DNA of 64,000 bases from Megamerina dolium (Eukaryota > Arthropoda > Insecta > Diptera > Megamerinidae). The stretch is taken from positions 34,706,540-34,770,539 of the forward strand of contig OY978527.1 of NCBI GenBank assembly GCA_963854835.1, given 5' to 3'. Positions within the stretch are counted from its first letter, which is position 1. Each line of letters starts with the position of its first letter. The translations under genes were made by a program, and so were the position numbers. Below are positions 34,966-46,090 of the stretch, one piece after another. The notes under the pieces were generated by a model. It was not told where the DNA came from and made no database searches. It was given only the letters and a program-made list of their open reading frames with translations.

Positions 34966-36130
34966 GTTGAATGTTCAAAGTATTTTCCGTCTCTAGCCAC
35001 TTTTTCCCATCCTTCAGGCAGCATACGGATTCCGTATTGAAAAAAGTCGACATTTAGTGGCATTGAGGGAGCCCATAAATCGACCAAATTTTGGGCTTCT
35101 TTGGTCATAGCTGTAACCAAGTGGAAGGAAAGGAAACGGTCTTCCACTTCCTTTGTAAATGCCCTGCCCTTTGGAAGCAGAGAATAAACACCCTAGGTAA
35201 ACCACTCTTCAATAACATTGAGGAGTTGGCGGAAATAAACATCAGCGACTTCCTAAGGTTTCTAAACAGTACGAATTGAATTTGACCGTACTGCCCACAT
35301 AAACAACCTAGGATGTAGTAACAAAACTGCGCGTAAGCACTATTTGGACTCATGGATGAGTCACCACTTCAACTAACCAACCAACCTAGAATGGAAGCGC
35401 TGTTCTTCCAGGCCTTGTATCATCGATCGGAACAAGTGGTAATCGGAAGGTGCAATGTCTCGACTATACGGCCGGTGGGGTAGGATTTCCCATATGAGCG
35501 TTTCTAAATACGTTTTAATGGGCGCCGCAACATGTGGCCAAGCATTATCATGTTGCAAAATAAATTTGTCCTATCTATCGGCGTATTGCGTCCGTTTTTC
35601 TCTCAATGCTCAGCTCAAATGCATCAATTGTCGTGGGTACAGGTCCCCTGTGATCGTCTGATCCGATTTTAGACAGCTCATAATACACCACATCCAGCTG
35701 GTCCCACTAAATACACAGTATGGTATTCTCGCCATGAATATTCGTTTTTGCCGTCGATGATGACAGGCATGGCCGCATTACATTTTGGATTATCGTAATG
35801 GACCCACTTTTCATTGGATCATTCCCATTGCGTTTAAACGATGACAAATGGTTAGCAGAGTAACTCCATGTATTTTTGCGGGTTCACCTTGCATTTATGA
35901 TGGATCTTCGTCAAGCCTTGCCTCCAATGCTTCATTCTCACGGCAATCCGGATCGTTCTTCGTCTTCGAAATAAAAATTGCCACTTTTGTTACGTTCGTT
36001 CAGCTAAAGCATGGTCACCATAAACTTCCACTAAAATACGATAGCTTTCGGCATCCTTCTTCTTCATATTGAAGTAATGAAGTAAAACCCCCCGCGAAAA
36101 CACATTACTCGGTACAAAAGTTGACATTTT
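34966..36130 (-). pseudogene. Mauritiana-subfamily mariner, split by a LINE tail
   Basis: The minus strand starts at an ATG at 36127 (MSTFVPSN), followed by KKKDAESYRILVEVYGDHAL with a frameshift. Decayed middle blocks follow, then LQHDNAWPHVAAPIKTYLET (35560-35500) and SRDIAPSDYHLFRSMIQGLE with all three C-terminal motifs, ending EEQRFHS at 35389. The next residues, SY...WAPSMPL and FQYGIRMLPEGWEKV, continue from 35108 down to 34975. The 280 bases between are a plus-strand LINE 3' end, inserted in the gene. First catalytic Asp block not found. Confidence 0.85.
35115..35388 (+). pseudogene. LINE 3' end nested in the mariner
   Basis: A plus-strand frame reads KETVFHFLCKCPALWKQRIN (35131-35190), the His-Cys part of the terminal zinc finger of LOA/R1-like ORF2, then GKPLFNNIEELAEINISDFL and RFLNSTN then stop. 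The 3' UTR ends ACTAACCAACCAACC without poly-A, a CAAC/TAAC-type tail. It breaks the mariner reading between EEQRFHS and the C-terminal block. Confidence 0.82.
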
Positions 36131-36454
36131 CGGAGTACACAGAAATTAAATTTTATACACTTCAGCGAAGTGACAGACACTGAAAAGCCTAGACACTGAG
36201 GAAGCCTAATGATCACACTTCAAAATGACGGTGTTGCCAGATGAAACAATGGAATAATCAACTAGTAGCGACATCTGTTATCAAATCCGCACGCAATACG
36301 CACAATATGATCTTGTAAATAGTCTTTTTTTAAACGAATGAAATAGCAATATTTGGGCTTTTCTCATTATCAATTTTATATCAAGGTTAAGACAGTTAGA
36401 CACGTTACCTTACCACAAGAACAATTATTTTCCTTTGGGTAATAATGAGTGGAG
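36131..36454. other. No feature seen
   Basis: Upstream flank of the mariner; likely includes its 5' UTR and terminal repeat, which I could not define. Confidence 0.4.
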
Positions 36455-37185
36455 GAGATTGCCCGATAACCCCAATTACAATGGGTCTTACGGTGAACGA
36501 GGGCAAGACGAAATATCTAGTGTCAACAAACAAAGAGTCCCGGCGCCTTGGACAGCACGTCACTGTTGACAACTACGCTTTTGAAGTAGTTAGAGGCTTT
36601 GTCTATCTTGGAACCAGCATTAACAGCAGTAATGACGTCAGCCTGGAGATATTGCGAAGGATCACTCTTGCAAACAGGTGCTACTTTGGGCTAAGTAAGC
36701 AATTGAGAAGTCGAGGCCTCTCTCGAAGAACGAAAACTACACTCTACAAGTTTCTCATCATGTCTGTCCATACATATAGCGCTGAAGCCTGGACAATTTC
36801 CACCTCGGATGAGCGAATGCTTGGAGTTTTCGAGAGAAAAGTCCAACGCAAGATCTTTGGACCTATTTGCGTTGGTGGCGAGTATCGAATAAGGTACAAC
36901 CATGAGCTGTACGAGCTGTATATATTGACATAGCGACTGCGCTGGTTAGGTGATGTCCAGCGAATGGAGGAACACGCTCCAGCTAAGGAGGTGTTATATT
37001 CGGAACCCGCTGGACGACAATGCAGAAGAGGAAGATCTAACCTCCGGTGGAAAGACCAAGTACTGGAGAACCTGACGGCGCTTGGAATTTCTAACTGGGG
37101 CCAGCTAGCGAAGAACAAAGATGGCTGGCGAAGCATTTTATATTCGACCTAAATCGATATTCGGTTGTTATGGCCATATAAGAAG
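36455..37185 (+). pseudogene. CFDP2/RTE-like LINE, C-terminal half of ORF2
   Basis: A frame from 36472 reads GLTVNEGKTKYLVS (end of the RT palm), FVYLGTSINSSNDVSLEI, RRITLANRCYFGLSKQL, AEAWTISTSDERMLGVFERK and GGEYRIRYNHELYELY. After a stop it continues RLRWLGDVQRMEEHAPAKEV and GRSNLRWKDQVLENLTALGI to a stop near 37150. This pattern (YLG, AEAW, FERK, RIRYN, RLRWLGH) marks the insect LINE proteins often annotated as craniofacial development protein 2-like, which I place near the RTE clade by recall only. 5'-truncated; the YADD motif is not included. Followed by GTTATGGCCATATAAGAAGG. Confidence 0.85.
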
Positions 37186-38550
37186 GACAATAATGAGTGT
37201 GGCAATTGACATTGCTTTAATAAAGCACAATTTATATGATTAATTTTAGAAAGACTCAAAATAGACATAATTATTTTTTTTGCAATTTTTATTACATCTG
37301 AAATTAATAGTTAAAAAAAAAAAACAACAAACCAAAACGGAAATAAAGAACAGCGTACTGAAGTAGCTAGTTAATGTTCGCTCGTTAATTTTATTCGTAA
37401 CAATTTTATTACAAATAGATCTCATAAGCGTACACTACTACTGTACAGTGTACACACTCCCACACATACACCAATATGAAAACTGTAAAAGATGCCATCA
37501 TCATCACAATTTCATAGAAACCTAGTATCATACTATGCACGTACATAGTCAAATGTTAGACAACCACTTAAGCAGCAAACATACGAACAAAACTACTACT
37601 GATACTGCAGCTGCTGCTGCTGCTGCTGTTGCTATTGCATTCTTCAAAGGACGACGATGATGATGAGGAGATTATTTTTCTTGGTGTTGTTATTGTTCGG
37701 AGTTGTAGTTTCATAGATATACTCAGGCGAGCACTTGAAGTAATGCAGATATTTGCAACCACATTAAGCTTACATTGCTAATTGCAAGCTATACTATGGC
37801 TTCTCCGTGTGCTGTGTTGCGGCAAAGTACTAGCAACGCAGCAACAAGATCGAATACATTTATATATGAGACATTTTGCACTGATGTGCATATGTTTGTG
37901 CGTGCATGTATGTGCGTGTATGAATCCACATAATGAAGAGACATTCAACATCGCTGGCTCTGCCAAGTTTCGGATAAATCTACCGGGAGCAGACTTTTTA
38001 ATTAATTTGTCACAATAGTGGTAACACAGATAAATTTATTATTCTTGCGTACAACATTCAAACTATATACAGAATACATATGCACATACATACATGCATA
38101 CATATATGTTCATACGAGAATACCTCATCCTCATTTCAACAAATATCGTATGTACATATGTTTGAAGTTGTATGTATGTATCTGAGATTGAATTCGTTGG
38201 AAAGACAACTTTTGATTACAAAAAAAAAAAAAAATTCCACTAAAAAGGAAAGAAGAAATTTTAACACAATTGATACTTAAGAGAGTTAAAATAATAAAAT
38301 AAAAAAATAAAAAAAGGACGAAGTAACACAGAACACAGTAACATACATAAATGAATTCTGTTTGCTGCTTGTTAAGCGTGCAAATAAAAGTGTGATCACA
38401 CAACATGTTATTACCATCACAAATATATAAGTATAAGAATATTGAGGAAAAAAAAAAGCACCAGCACATTTCATTCCATAGAGTCACATATATGCAATGT
38501 CAACACAAAATACAACAAACAATGCATTTTATAGGGTAAACTAAAGAGTT
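37186..38550. other. No gene seen; microsatellite-rich DNA
   Basis: Holds a CTG run at 37605-37636, ATACATA-type runs at 38080-38180 and A-runs. Open frames here are low-complexity. Confidence 0.5.
37605..37636. repeat. Microsatellite (CTG)n
   Basis: About seven CTG/CAG-type triplets in a row followed by imperfect TTG/CTA. Confidence 0.9.
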
Positions 38551-38970
38551 GTGAGTCACGTAAAACTCTTGATTGTTCAAAATATTCCAACAAGTGTTAA
38601 ATGTAAAATCCCCCATATTAAGAATTGGTTTCATTGGGGGAATAAATGGGAGATGTTCGTAAAATGTCAAGTTGCAATTGAAGTTTTGGACTCATTTCTT
38701 ATGGGTTCTTTTAATGCGAGCAGTACAATAATCGCTGACTCAAGGTATCTGGACACAAGAATATACAGGGCCATTGTAGATCTAATGAGCCTTCAAGACA
38801 GGGCAGAAATTAACACCAAACTGATACAAATTCTACGCTAGAGATGCCTATTACCTCGTGCAAGCCCAATTTGGCGATTATCACCTCCAACGTTTTCAAA
38901 AAAAAATATGTCCGACACACCAATACAAGGACACCGAAAATACTATGGCTTGCGTTCAGTATGAAACGGT
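38551..38970 (+). pseudogene. Unidentified coding-like remnant with a frameshift
   Basis: Frame 1 reads ASSTIIADSRYLDTRIYRAI then VDLMSLQDRAEINTKLIQIL, stop at 38839. Frame 2 takes over at the same point with FYARDAYYLVQAQFGDYHLQ then RFQKKICPTHQYKDTENTMA and CVQYETVTKAY, stop at about 38982. Both have mixed, protein-like composition unlike the surrounding AT-rich DNA, and join where a single frameshift would link them. I recognise neither. It could be an exon relic, part of an unrecognised transposon, or chance. Confidence 0.35.
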
Positions 38971-39303
38971 CACGAAAGCTTACTGAATTAAATAAGCGAG
39001 ATATTTTATATTAATATATGTGGTTTAAGTCTTGCATATTACTTTTGCAGAAGTTACGGAGACTAGGTTGAACCTGCCCTATATGAAAATTGCAAATATT
39101 TCCGAGCCAATATAATTTGAACTTTCTAGCACAACTACGTAGGTTTCCTTTTATATTTTTCAAAAATATGATCAAGAGCATTTTCGTCAAGTGTGACATA
39201 TTCATTAGAAAATTTGACATTTTGTAGTATAAATGTACGTTTTGATGTACAGGCGCTATTTGTGTTGTTTACAGTGACTTGAAAAATTCATCTCGGTCAA
39301 AAA

Positions 39304-39955
39304 ATGGATGTAACTCGTGAGTATTTTCGAGCTATGATGTTTTACGATTTTGGAAGTGACAACAAAAACAGTGCTTCGATCGTTTTTATGCGGCATTTGG
39401 CTATGAAGCACCCACTCTTCAGACAATTTATAACTGGTTTAACCAATTCAAGCGTGGTCGCCGTTCGCTCAAGGATGAATTTCGTGAAGGTCGTCTAAAA
39501 TCGTCATGTGACATACCGTGGGATAGGGACATCCTTGGTCACCTGTTCCATCGCCATGCATTCGATAATGCATGAACATTTAGCTGTCAGACTTGTCAGA
39601 TTTGTTCTCATTGGATTCCGCATAATTTAACAATCGCTCAAAGGCTCGTGTGGATTGGTGCAAAAATGTGATGAAAAAATTCGATCAGGGTGCTTCGAAA
39701 GACGTTTATAAGATCATGCCAGGTAACGAATCATGGATATATGCGTATGAGTCCGAAACAAAACAGCAATCGACCAAACCCAACAAATTTTGAAGGTGTC
39801 TCAGTCGGAGTGGCAAAACTGCTTCAACAATTGGTTTGAGCGCATGCAAAAGTATACAAACTTCATGGAGAATACTTTGAAAAACAATAGAACCATTTCT
39901 GATGATAACCAAATGCATTTTTATACTTTTGAAAAAAAAAAATATATATAAAAGG
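39304..39955 (+). pseudogene. Mariner with deleted catalytic core
   Basis: An N-terminal MDVTREYFRAMMFYDF begins at 39304, then frames with LQTIYNWFNQFKRGRRSL, KDEFREGR, HSIMHEHLAV and RIPHNLTIAQ. A first catalytic block NESWIYAYESETKQQST (about 39727-39777) has Asn where Asp is usual (GDESW). The text then jumps straight to VSQSEWQKCFNNWFERMQKY near 39799 and HGEYFEK, the C-terminus. The second and third catalytic blocks are deleted, about 150 residues. The ends could not be defined with confidence. Confidence 0.85.
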
Positions 39956-39960
39956 CAACC

Positions 39961-40566
39961 CTCTTATAACAGGCTGGTAATGGCAGCCTAGTGAGGTTCG
40001 TTAAAATCTTAAGTTGGTTTAAAGAATGAAAAAATTTATAAGAATATCCGCTGGGTATCGCAATAGATATTGGTATGGTCTATGTGTTCCCTCACAATAA
40101 AGAAGGCGACCACACTCACCTAATCTATGCAACGTATTACAGAAGTACTCATCAATGTTGAAAAAATGCGAGTTTTGCATTTGCTGCATATTCAGTTTTA
40201 CGAAAAATTCTAATTTAAATATTTGTTAAATATTTTTATTGTATTTGTGCCTTAAAAATAGTATGCGTTGTACAACTACCCACTTCACCCTATCATTTAC
40301 TTAAAAAAAATACAACAAACAAAAAAAAAAAACTCGAAAACTTGAAGCCAAAACTCAAACAGGAACATTTTTGCACAAAATTAAAAAGTATTTCTTGTGA
40401 TGTGTGGAAATCTACAGGCAAAAAATAAGGAAATTGTATTCAAACAGTAAAGTGAACTAATGTAGCCACAAGATACGCCCAGAACGTAACCCTTTCCCTT
40501 GATATTGCTTACATTGTTACTGATTGTGCCATAGAATTGCTAAAGTAGCCAACCAACTAAACAGTA
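39961..40566. other. No feature seen
   Basis: AT-rich DNA with no similarity or structure noticed. Confidence 0.45.
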
Positions 40567-40660
40567 GTCTGTAAAATCTTTAGCAGATTGCATCGTAAAG
40601 ATGGGTGTGACACCATAATTTTTTTTTTTATTTAAGCAATCTGCTAAAGATTTTGCAGAC
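40567..40660. repeat. Short hairpin: 25-bp inverted repeat with 44-bp loop
   Basis: GTCTGTAAAATCTTTAGCAG continuing to GATTGC (40567-40591) pairs with GCAATCTGCTAAAGATTTTG continuing to CAGAC (40636-40660), one mismatch. The loop carries GGTGTGACACC and a T-run. No TA or other duplication is clear at the ends. Confidence 0.8.
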
Positions 40661-41590
40661 TTAGGTGTAGATAAGGTGGCAACACAAGAAAGAATTTTAA
40701 AAATGTTATCTTCTTTTGCTTACGCCAGTGCTGATGCATATGAAACGATTTGTATTGTGAACGTTTTTTTCACAGATGACCATCAGAGAAGTCAACATTT
40801 TTATTGGTGTCGCTTTGTAGCTACTACAGGTGCTACTAAAACAAGTTAACGATTTAGGAATTTGCTGCGGAATGTCATTATAACAGATTTAATTTGCTTT
40901 TACTTGTAACCAAATTTTAGCATTGCAGGAATATACATAGATATATATGAGAATGTAAAAAATATTCGTCGTCGTGGTAAGAATTGTGAACATCACACCA
41001 AAACAGTGCCAGTCCATCCTCCAACACATTTGATAGAATTTATATCTTAGGATTAGAATAACTAAAACTGTATTTTCAGTACATAATACAATAAAACAAG
41101 CTAAATATCATCAGATCATCGATTTTCTATCATTAAGCATAATACTTCCAAGAGCCTTGATTGTATTTTGCTGATTTTCACAAAGGTACACATCATTGTA
41201 AAGAACTCGGGCTATACCAATGGCTACCTCTGGCTCCAGTTGAGGTTTGGCTATATTGAAGTTAGACCCTCTTAATATAAAGCAAAAAATGTAAAAAAAA
41301 ATGCCAGCAACATATTGTTGCACAAATAAAGCTAGAATGTTTGAATGTTCATTTAACATTTTTCTCCTAAAATTGACAATTGACAATTTCTTTTACCACA
41401 AATCTTTATATAGTACATATGCATATAAGAAGGTACATAAAAAGGGCCACCAAATGTATTGTAATAAATATTTTGAACATGAATTCCAGTTTTCACAGAC
41501 TAGAAATATTTGATTTCACAAGAAAAAAAAACTACCAAATAGAAAGTTTCGTTGCAATTGATGAAATTTTAGCGCTCGCTTACAAGCTAA
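40661..41590. other. No gene seen
   Basis: AT-rich, no similarity noticed. Confidence 0.45.
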
Positions 41591-41603
41591 AGTTTGAAAA
41601 AAT

Positions 41604-41879
41604 AAAAAATAAAATGAATATGAGGCACTTAAAGCCCCGAAGAGGACAGTAATGGAAGGGACGGCAGAACTCTTGCGACATCACTTTTTCTGAGCTTTGT
41701 CACAGAGTTATTTTAGAAGCTTTTCCATGGCAAATTGATACTGCCGGAAGAATTGATAATTGCTTGCCGACAGATGGGTACCGTTCGAAAGAAAAAACTT
41801 TTCGCTATTAAATTTATTATGCTTCAGCCGGGAATTGAACCCACGTCCTACAGAAGGCCAACACACTAAGCCACCCACC
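41604..41879 (-). repeat. tRNA-derived SINE copy with 10-bp target duplication
   Basis: Tail AGGCACTTAAAGCCCCGAAG at 41622, middle deleted between ACAGTAATGGAAG and GGCAGAACTCTTGC, then the normal body and head to CCACCCACC at 41879. TTGAAAAAAT stands at 41594-41603 and again at 41880-41889. Read on the minus strand. Box B region is intact (GGGAATTGAACCCA on plus), but part of the head before it is lost. Confidence 0.88.
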
Positions 41880-41889
41880 TTGAAAAAAT

Positions 41890-42348
41890 GGTTAGTCATA
41901 ATTTTGCTTATTATTTGACCATAAAATCTTGCCTCTGGAAAACCTTTCCAGATATTTGACATATTTTACAAAATTTACATTTTTATAAAATATTCCCTCA
42001 AGACTCTGACCTTACCTTTTTTATAATAATATTTTCTTTGCAACATACTTACCCTCCATCAAAATCATTTAAGAAAGTGTCCATACAAACGCAGCTGAAA
42101 AATTGTTGAAAATCCACAAATAATTTCAGGGTTGTGCAGGAATTGGATCTGGTAAAGATATCACTTCGCTCCGTCTCGAATTAGTTTTAACTCGTTAATA
42201 TTTTATCCGAGGTTAATTAGAGAAATCAATTGTAAGACCGATCTAGTAATTTACTCTTTTCGTCTTTCTTAATCAGGTGAAATCGTGGTTTTATATATTG
42301 AACCTTCAACATGATTGTCTACTCCACTCTTATGTTATCAACTAAATA
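41890..42348. other. No feature seen
   Basis: AT-rich flank between SINE and transposon; nothing noticed. Confidence 0.45.
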
Positions 42349-43249
42349 CAGGGTGATTTTTTAGCAACTTTCTTTTCGGTAACACTGGTTTTGGCAGCTC
42401 AGCTGTTTTTGTGTAACATATTACTATCAAACATGTTCAGTTTGGTCTATAATTTTACCATGAATCGACTTACAAACGAACAATGCTTGCAGATTATTGA
42501 ATTTTATTATCGTACACTTTTTTGTGTTCAGCGTCGAAGCACATTTCTGGTTGATGGATACGTGAACAATCTAAATTGCCGTATTTGGTGTGAAGAGTAG
42601 CCAGAAGCATTGCAAGAACTGCCAATTCATCCCGAAAAATGCACTCTATGGTGTGGATTATGGGCCGATGGCATCATTGGACCATACTTTTTCAAAGACG
42701 ACGAAGGTCGGAACATTACTGTGAATGGCGAACGCTACCATGCGATGATTACAAATTTTTTTTTACTCAAAAATGGAAGAGCTGGACTTGGCTGACATGT
42801 GGTTTCAATAAGACGGTGCCACATGCCACACAGCACGCGAAACAATGGCCCAATTGAGAGGCGAGTTCGGTGAACAGTTTGTTTCACGTTTGGGGACGGT
42901 CAATTGGACGCCTAGATCGTGCGATTTAACGTCTTTAGACTATTTTTTGTAGGGCTATGTTAAGGCTCATGTATATAGCGACAAGCCCGCAACGGTTGAT
43001 GTACTGGAAGCCAATATTGAAGTATTTATTCGTGAGGTACCGGCCGATATGTTGGAGAGAGTATGCCAAAATTGGACCCAGCGTATGAACTATTTGAGGC
43101 GCAGACGCGGTCTGCATATCTATGAAATCATCTTTAAACATTGAATTATATAGATGGTTTATCGACTCAAATGAAGATTTCATACATTCTCTAAATTTTA
43201 TGTGCTTTTTGTTAAAATTAAATCTGAAGGCTCTTAAAAAATCGCCATG
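42349..43249 (+). mobile_element. DUF4817-type transposon, internally deleted, with inverted repeats
   Basis: Left end CAGGGTGATTTTTTAGCAAC at 42349, right end complementary (GGCTCTTAAAAAATCGCCATG to 43249), with TA on both sides. The start MNRLTNEQCLQIIEFYYRT at 42460 is fused directly to VQRRSTFLVDGYVNNLNCRI near 42528, so about 150 residues including the first catalytic block are gone. The rest is recognisable: LPIHPEKCTLWCGLWADGII, GPYFFKDDEGRNITVNGERY, FQ*DGATCHTARETM with a stop before the second Asp, TPRSCDLTSLDYFL with a stop, VYSDKPATVDVLEANIE and RLHIYEIIFKH. The length of 0.9 kb fits a deletion derivative. Confidence 0.92.
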
Positions 43250-44765
43250 TATATATATGAGCCGGCGAGGGCACGCACTTATACGAAATTGCAACCAAAA
43301 ATAGCAACAACTTAAATTTGCAAATATTTTAATAGTAAAATCATTAAAAAAAAAGGCAGAAAACGGGTTTGAAGTATAAAAATTTATTGAAAGGACAGCT
43401 AAAATCAAATTACTCATTTGGCTTCCATACATTATGAAAATGTTAAAAATCAACTTTTCAAATCTGGTTTTTTGATAACGCAGAAACAAGGGTTGATTGG
43501 ATTGGATTCAGCGTGTCCATGTTAATTAAGAAAAGTTACTGTTAATCTGGCACCAAACAGAATCGTTTTTTCTGTCGAGTTGTGTTATTGCTGCATACCA
43601 TTTTGCTTAGTGCTGTTTGTATTATTGGTAATATTTTTGTTGGTTTTAGTTGCATTTATATGAATTTTGGTTTATGTAGGTATGTAGTTAAAGTAATATA
43701 CACTATTATTGGTTTTAAATGCTATTTGTTTTTTGTTTTAGATTCCTTTTGTATATTTAAATGTATGCATATACATATTGGAGTTCTTGCTTTTATTATT
43801 TTTATTTATTCCATTTCGTTGGAATAAATTAAGGATATTTATAGGATATTACTTTTGATATTCATGTTTAAGGTAGAGTGCATCGTTCGTTTGTTAGACA
43901 CCTCTGCTGCACCCAATATACGAAATGATTACATTGCCCATCAGTCACCCCTTTGGCTTTTATTGGTTTTGTTGTGTAATAAAATGAGCATCTGCAACAA
44001 TGTTTACCACTACTATATACAATCATTGCGATAAACAACCAAAGATACACATCTATCAGACTGTCAGTGTAGTTTAGTTATATTACTACAATAGTATTGT
44101 ATTATGTATTACACATATTTTATATATAATTGTTAGAGTATATTTATCTAATAGTACGTATATCTTATGTTTGTACAATTTCCATAATATATTGAAGTAT
44201 ATATGTAGTAGGTATGATCACCATTACTACGTACATACCTCTACATTGTTTGCGTTTTATATTGTATCACATGGTTTTGCAAAAATAATCAATTTGATTA
44301 TTTCAAAAGATATGCTTAATAGAAGAATATTATTTATTTTTATTTTTATTTTTGTACTAGTTGTTACTTGGTATTTTTGCAATATAAAATTATTTTATTT
44401 ATTTGTACTTACTCACCATCTTCATAGCAGTAAATTAAAAGTGTTTTTTCCATTTCAATTGCATTCAGTCTGTAATGAAAGTATCATACTACTATTTCAA
44501 TATTTAATACTTATACAGTCCTATGCGAATATACTTGCTTTAATAACTGCACTAGTGAAGTGTTTGAATGGTACTGGTGGTGGAAGTATTAATCAAATAC
44601 TGTTTGGTCTTCGTTTGATTTGATGAAAATCAAGATAGTATTCCGTAATATTCGGACTTAAATAGATAGTATTTATTAGTAACCTGTAATCTAGCACACG
44701 ACAAAATATATCAATATTAATGAATAAATTGAAGATTCGAGCAACAGAACGGTATGAAGTCTACA
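43250..44765. other. No gene seen; very AT-rich DNA
   Basis: Open frames at 43582-43827 and 44171-44623 encode Phe/Ile/Leu/Tyr-rich products, which follow from the AT bias. No similarity or splice structure stood out. Confidence 0.5.
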
Positions 44766-45207
44766 TGAATATATCGTCGGTACATATGAAGAAAGACGCG
44801 TGCTCAAAAATTGATCACGAAAAAAAAAAAAAAATTAAGAAAACGTCGCTGAAGTAAGACGCATAAACATAGTTGGCGACGAAGGAGGACGCGTTAACAT
44901 AATTGACGGCGAAGATGGACTCGTAAACATAATCGACGGCGAAGAAAGACGCGTGAATATAATTGAGGGTGTACAAAGACGGATAAACATAATAAACACT
45001 CCTTCAATCAATCCATTATGAAAATTATATAAAAAGAAAAATACACTAACTATTACCAGTCGGTCGTATAAATGGTAATATGGTTACGCGTCTTTCTTCG
45101 TAGTCAAATATGCTGACACGTCTTTCTTCGTCTTATTTTTTTACGCGTTCTTCTTCGCCGTCAAAACATTGGTGCGTCTTTCTTCGTATGCATCAACGAT
45201 ATGTACT
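44766..45207. mobile_element. Foldback-like element with inverted arrays of 30-bp units
   Basis: The left arm has a terminal segment (GAATATATCGTCGGTACATA, 44767) followed by GAAGAAAGACGCGT and then five exact-spaced 30-bp units at 44851, 44881, 44911, 44941 and 44971, each GAAGNNNGACGCGT-ANCATAATTGACGGC with changes. The right arm (about 45086-45207) holds the same unit in reverse complement, starting ACGCGTCTTTCTTCGTAGTC at 45086, with starts at 45116, 45143 and 45173, and ends with the complement of the terminal segment (GCATCAACGATATGTAC). The spacer is 45001-45085. Tandem arrays arranged as inverted repeats are the defining layout of Foldback elements in Drosophila; no transposase is present. 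Confidence 0.75.
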
Positions 45208-46090
45208 TGTATATTTGAAATTTGCAATATCGTTGTGCTTCGTTGTGTTTGAATGTGATTGCATTGTATAAAAGCGAATACATTCGAATACGTTATATTT
45301 CATATATTCCAACACAAGTGTTCGTAATTTCACGTATTCGTTTGTGTTTTGTTCCATTGCAGCGTTGACAGAATAACGATTTCATCGTAATTTGGACCAT
45401 CTTTTGAGCCAATGGCGATGTCATCACATTTTTTCCTGAAATTAAAATTTTTTTCATTTATTTTCTTGCCTTCTGAAAAATATAATTTTTTATGCACAAA
45501 AACGAAATTTTGATGTGCTATTTTATTACATTTTTAATTAAACTAAAGAGCGCAAAAACCACAAAAGCAAATAAACACCAATAAAAGGAAATTGTAGCCC
45601 TCCCCGAGATCTTTTTAACAAGCTATCATTTTTAAAAATCTAACAATTAACAACTGAGCTATAAGAACGAAAAAAACCATTTTGGAGGTTCCAAAAGGGT
45701 TAAGAAAACAATTTTTTTTTGTTGCGACAAACTTTAAACATAATCTTTCGAACTAGGGGTGAATTTTCGAAAGTTTTTTTGTATAGGGAGCGATGCACCT
45801 AAACAGTGATAATGGTGTCGACTATACATATTATGTGTCTGATGTATACCACATCGGCCACCTTTGGGACTAACATAAGACTTTGTCGTTGTTGTTGTCC
45901 TGATTTCGTTGTAGAATGAAGTAACCGTATCCAAAACTGTATTGCATTTCTCCTTTGAAATAGATTTCAGCTAGGAAGTGATTCACTGACGAGATTCTGG
46001 AGATTATGATTCAACGGGAATTGACAGGGAATTATGTCTTTGTCTTCAGGATGAGCATGTTAATCGGCTCTTACAATGGCTATAAATAAA
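45208..46090. other. No feature seen
   Basis: AT-rich flank; CGAATAC/GTATTCG palindromes at 45276-45345 are short. No coding similarity noticed. Confidence 0.45.

Noticed and set aside
44171..44623. 150-residue open frame as a membrane protein gene
   Set aside because: Rich in Phe, Ile, Leu and Tyr because the DNA is very AT-rich; no signal, splice site pattern or family similarity seen.
44851..45000. CRISPR-like array
   Set aside because: The regular 30-bp spacing has no unique spacers between repeats, units are back to back and diverged, and the context is an insect genome.
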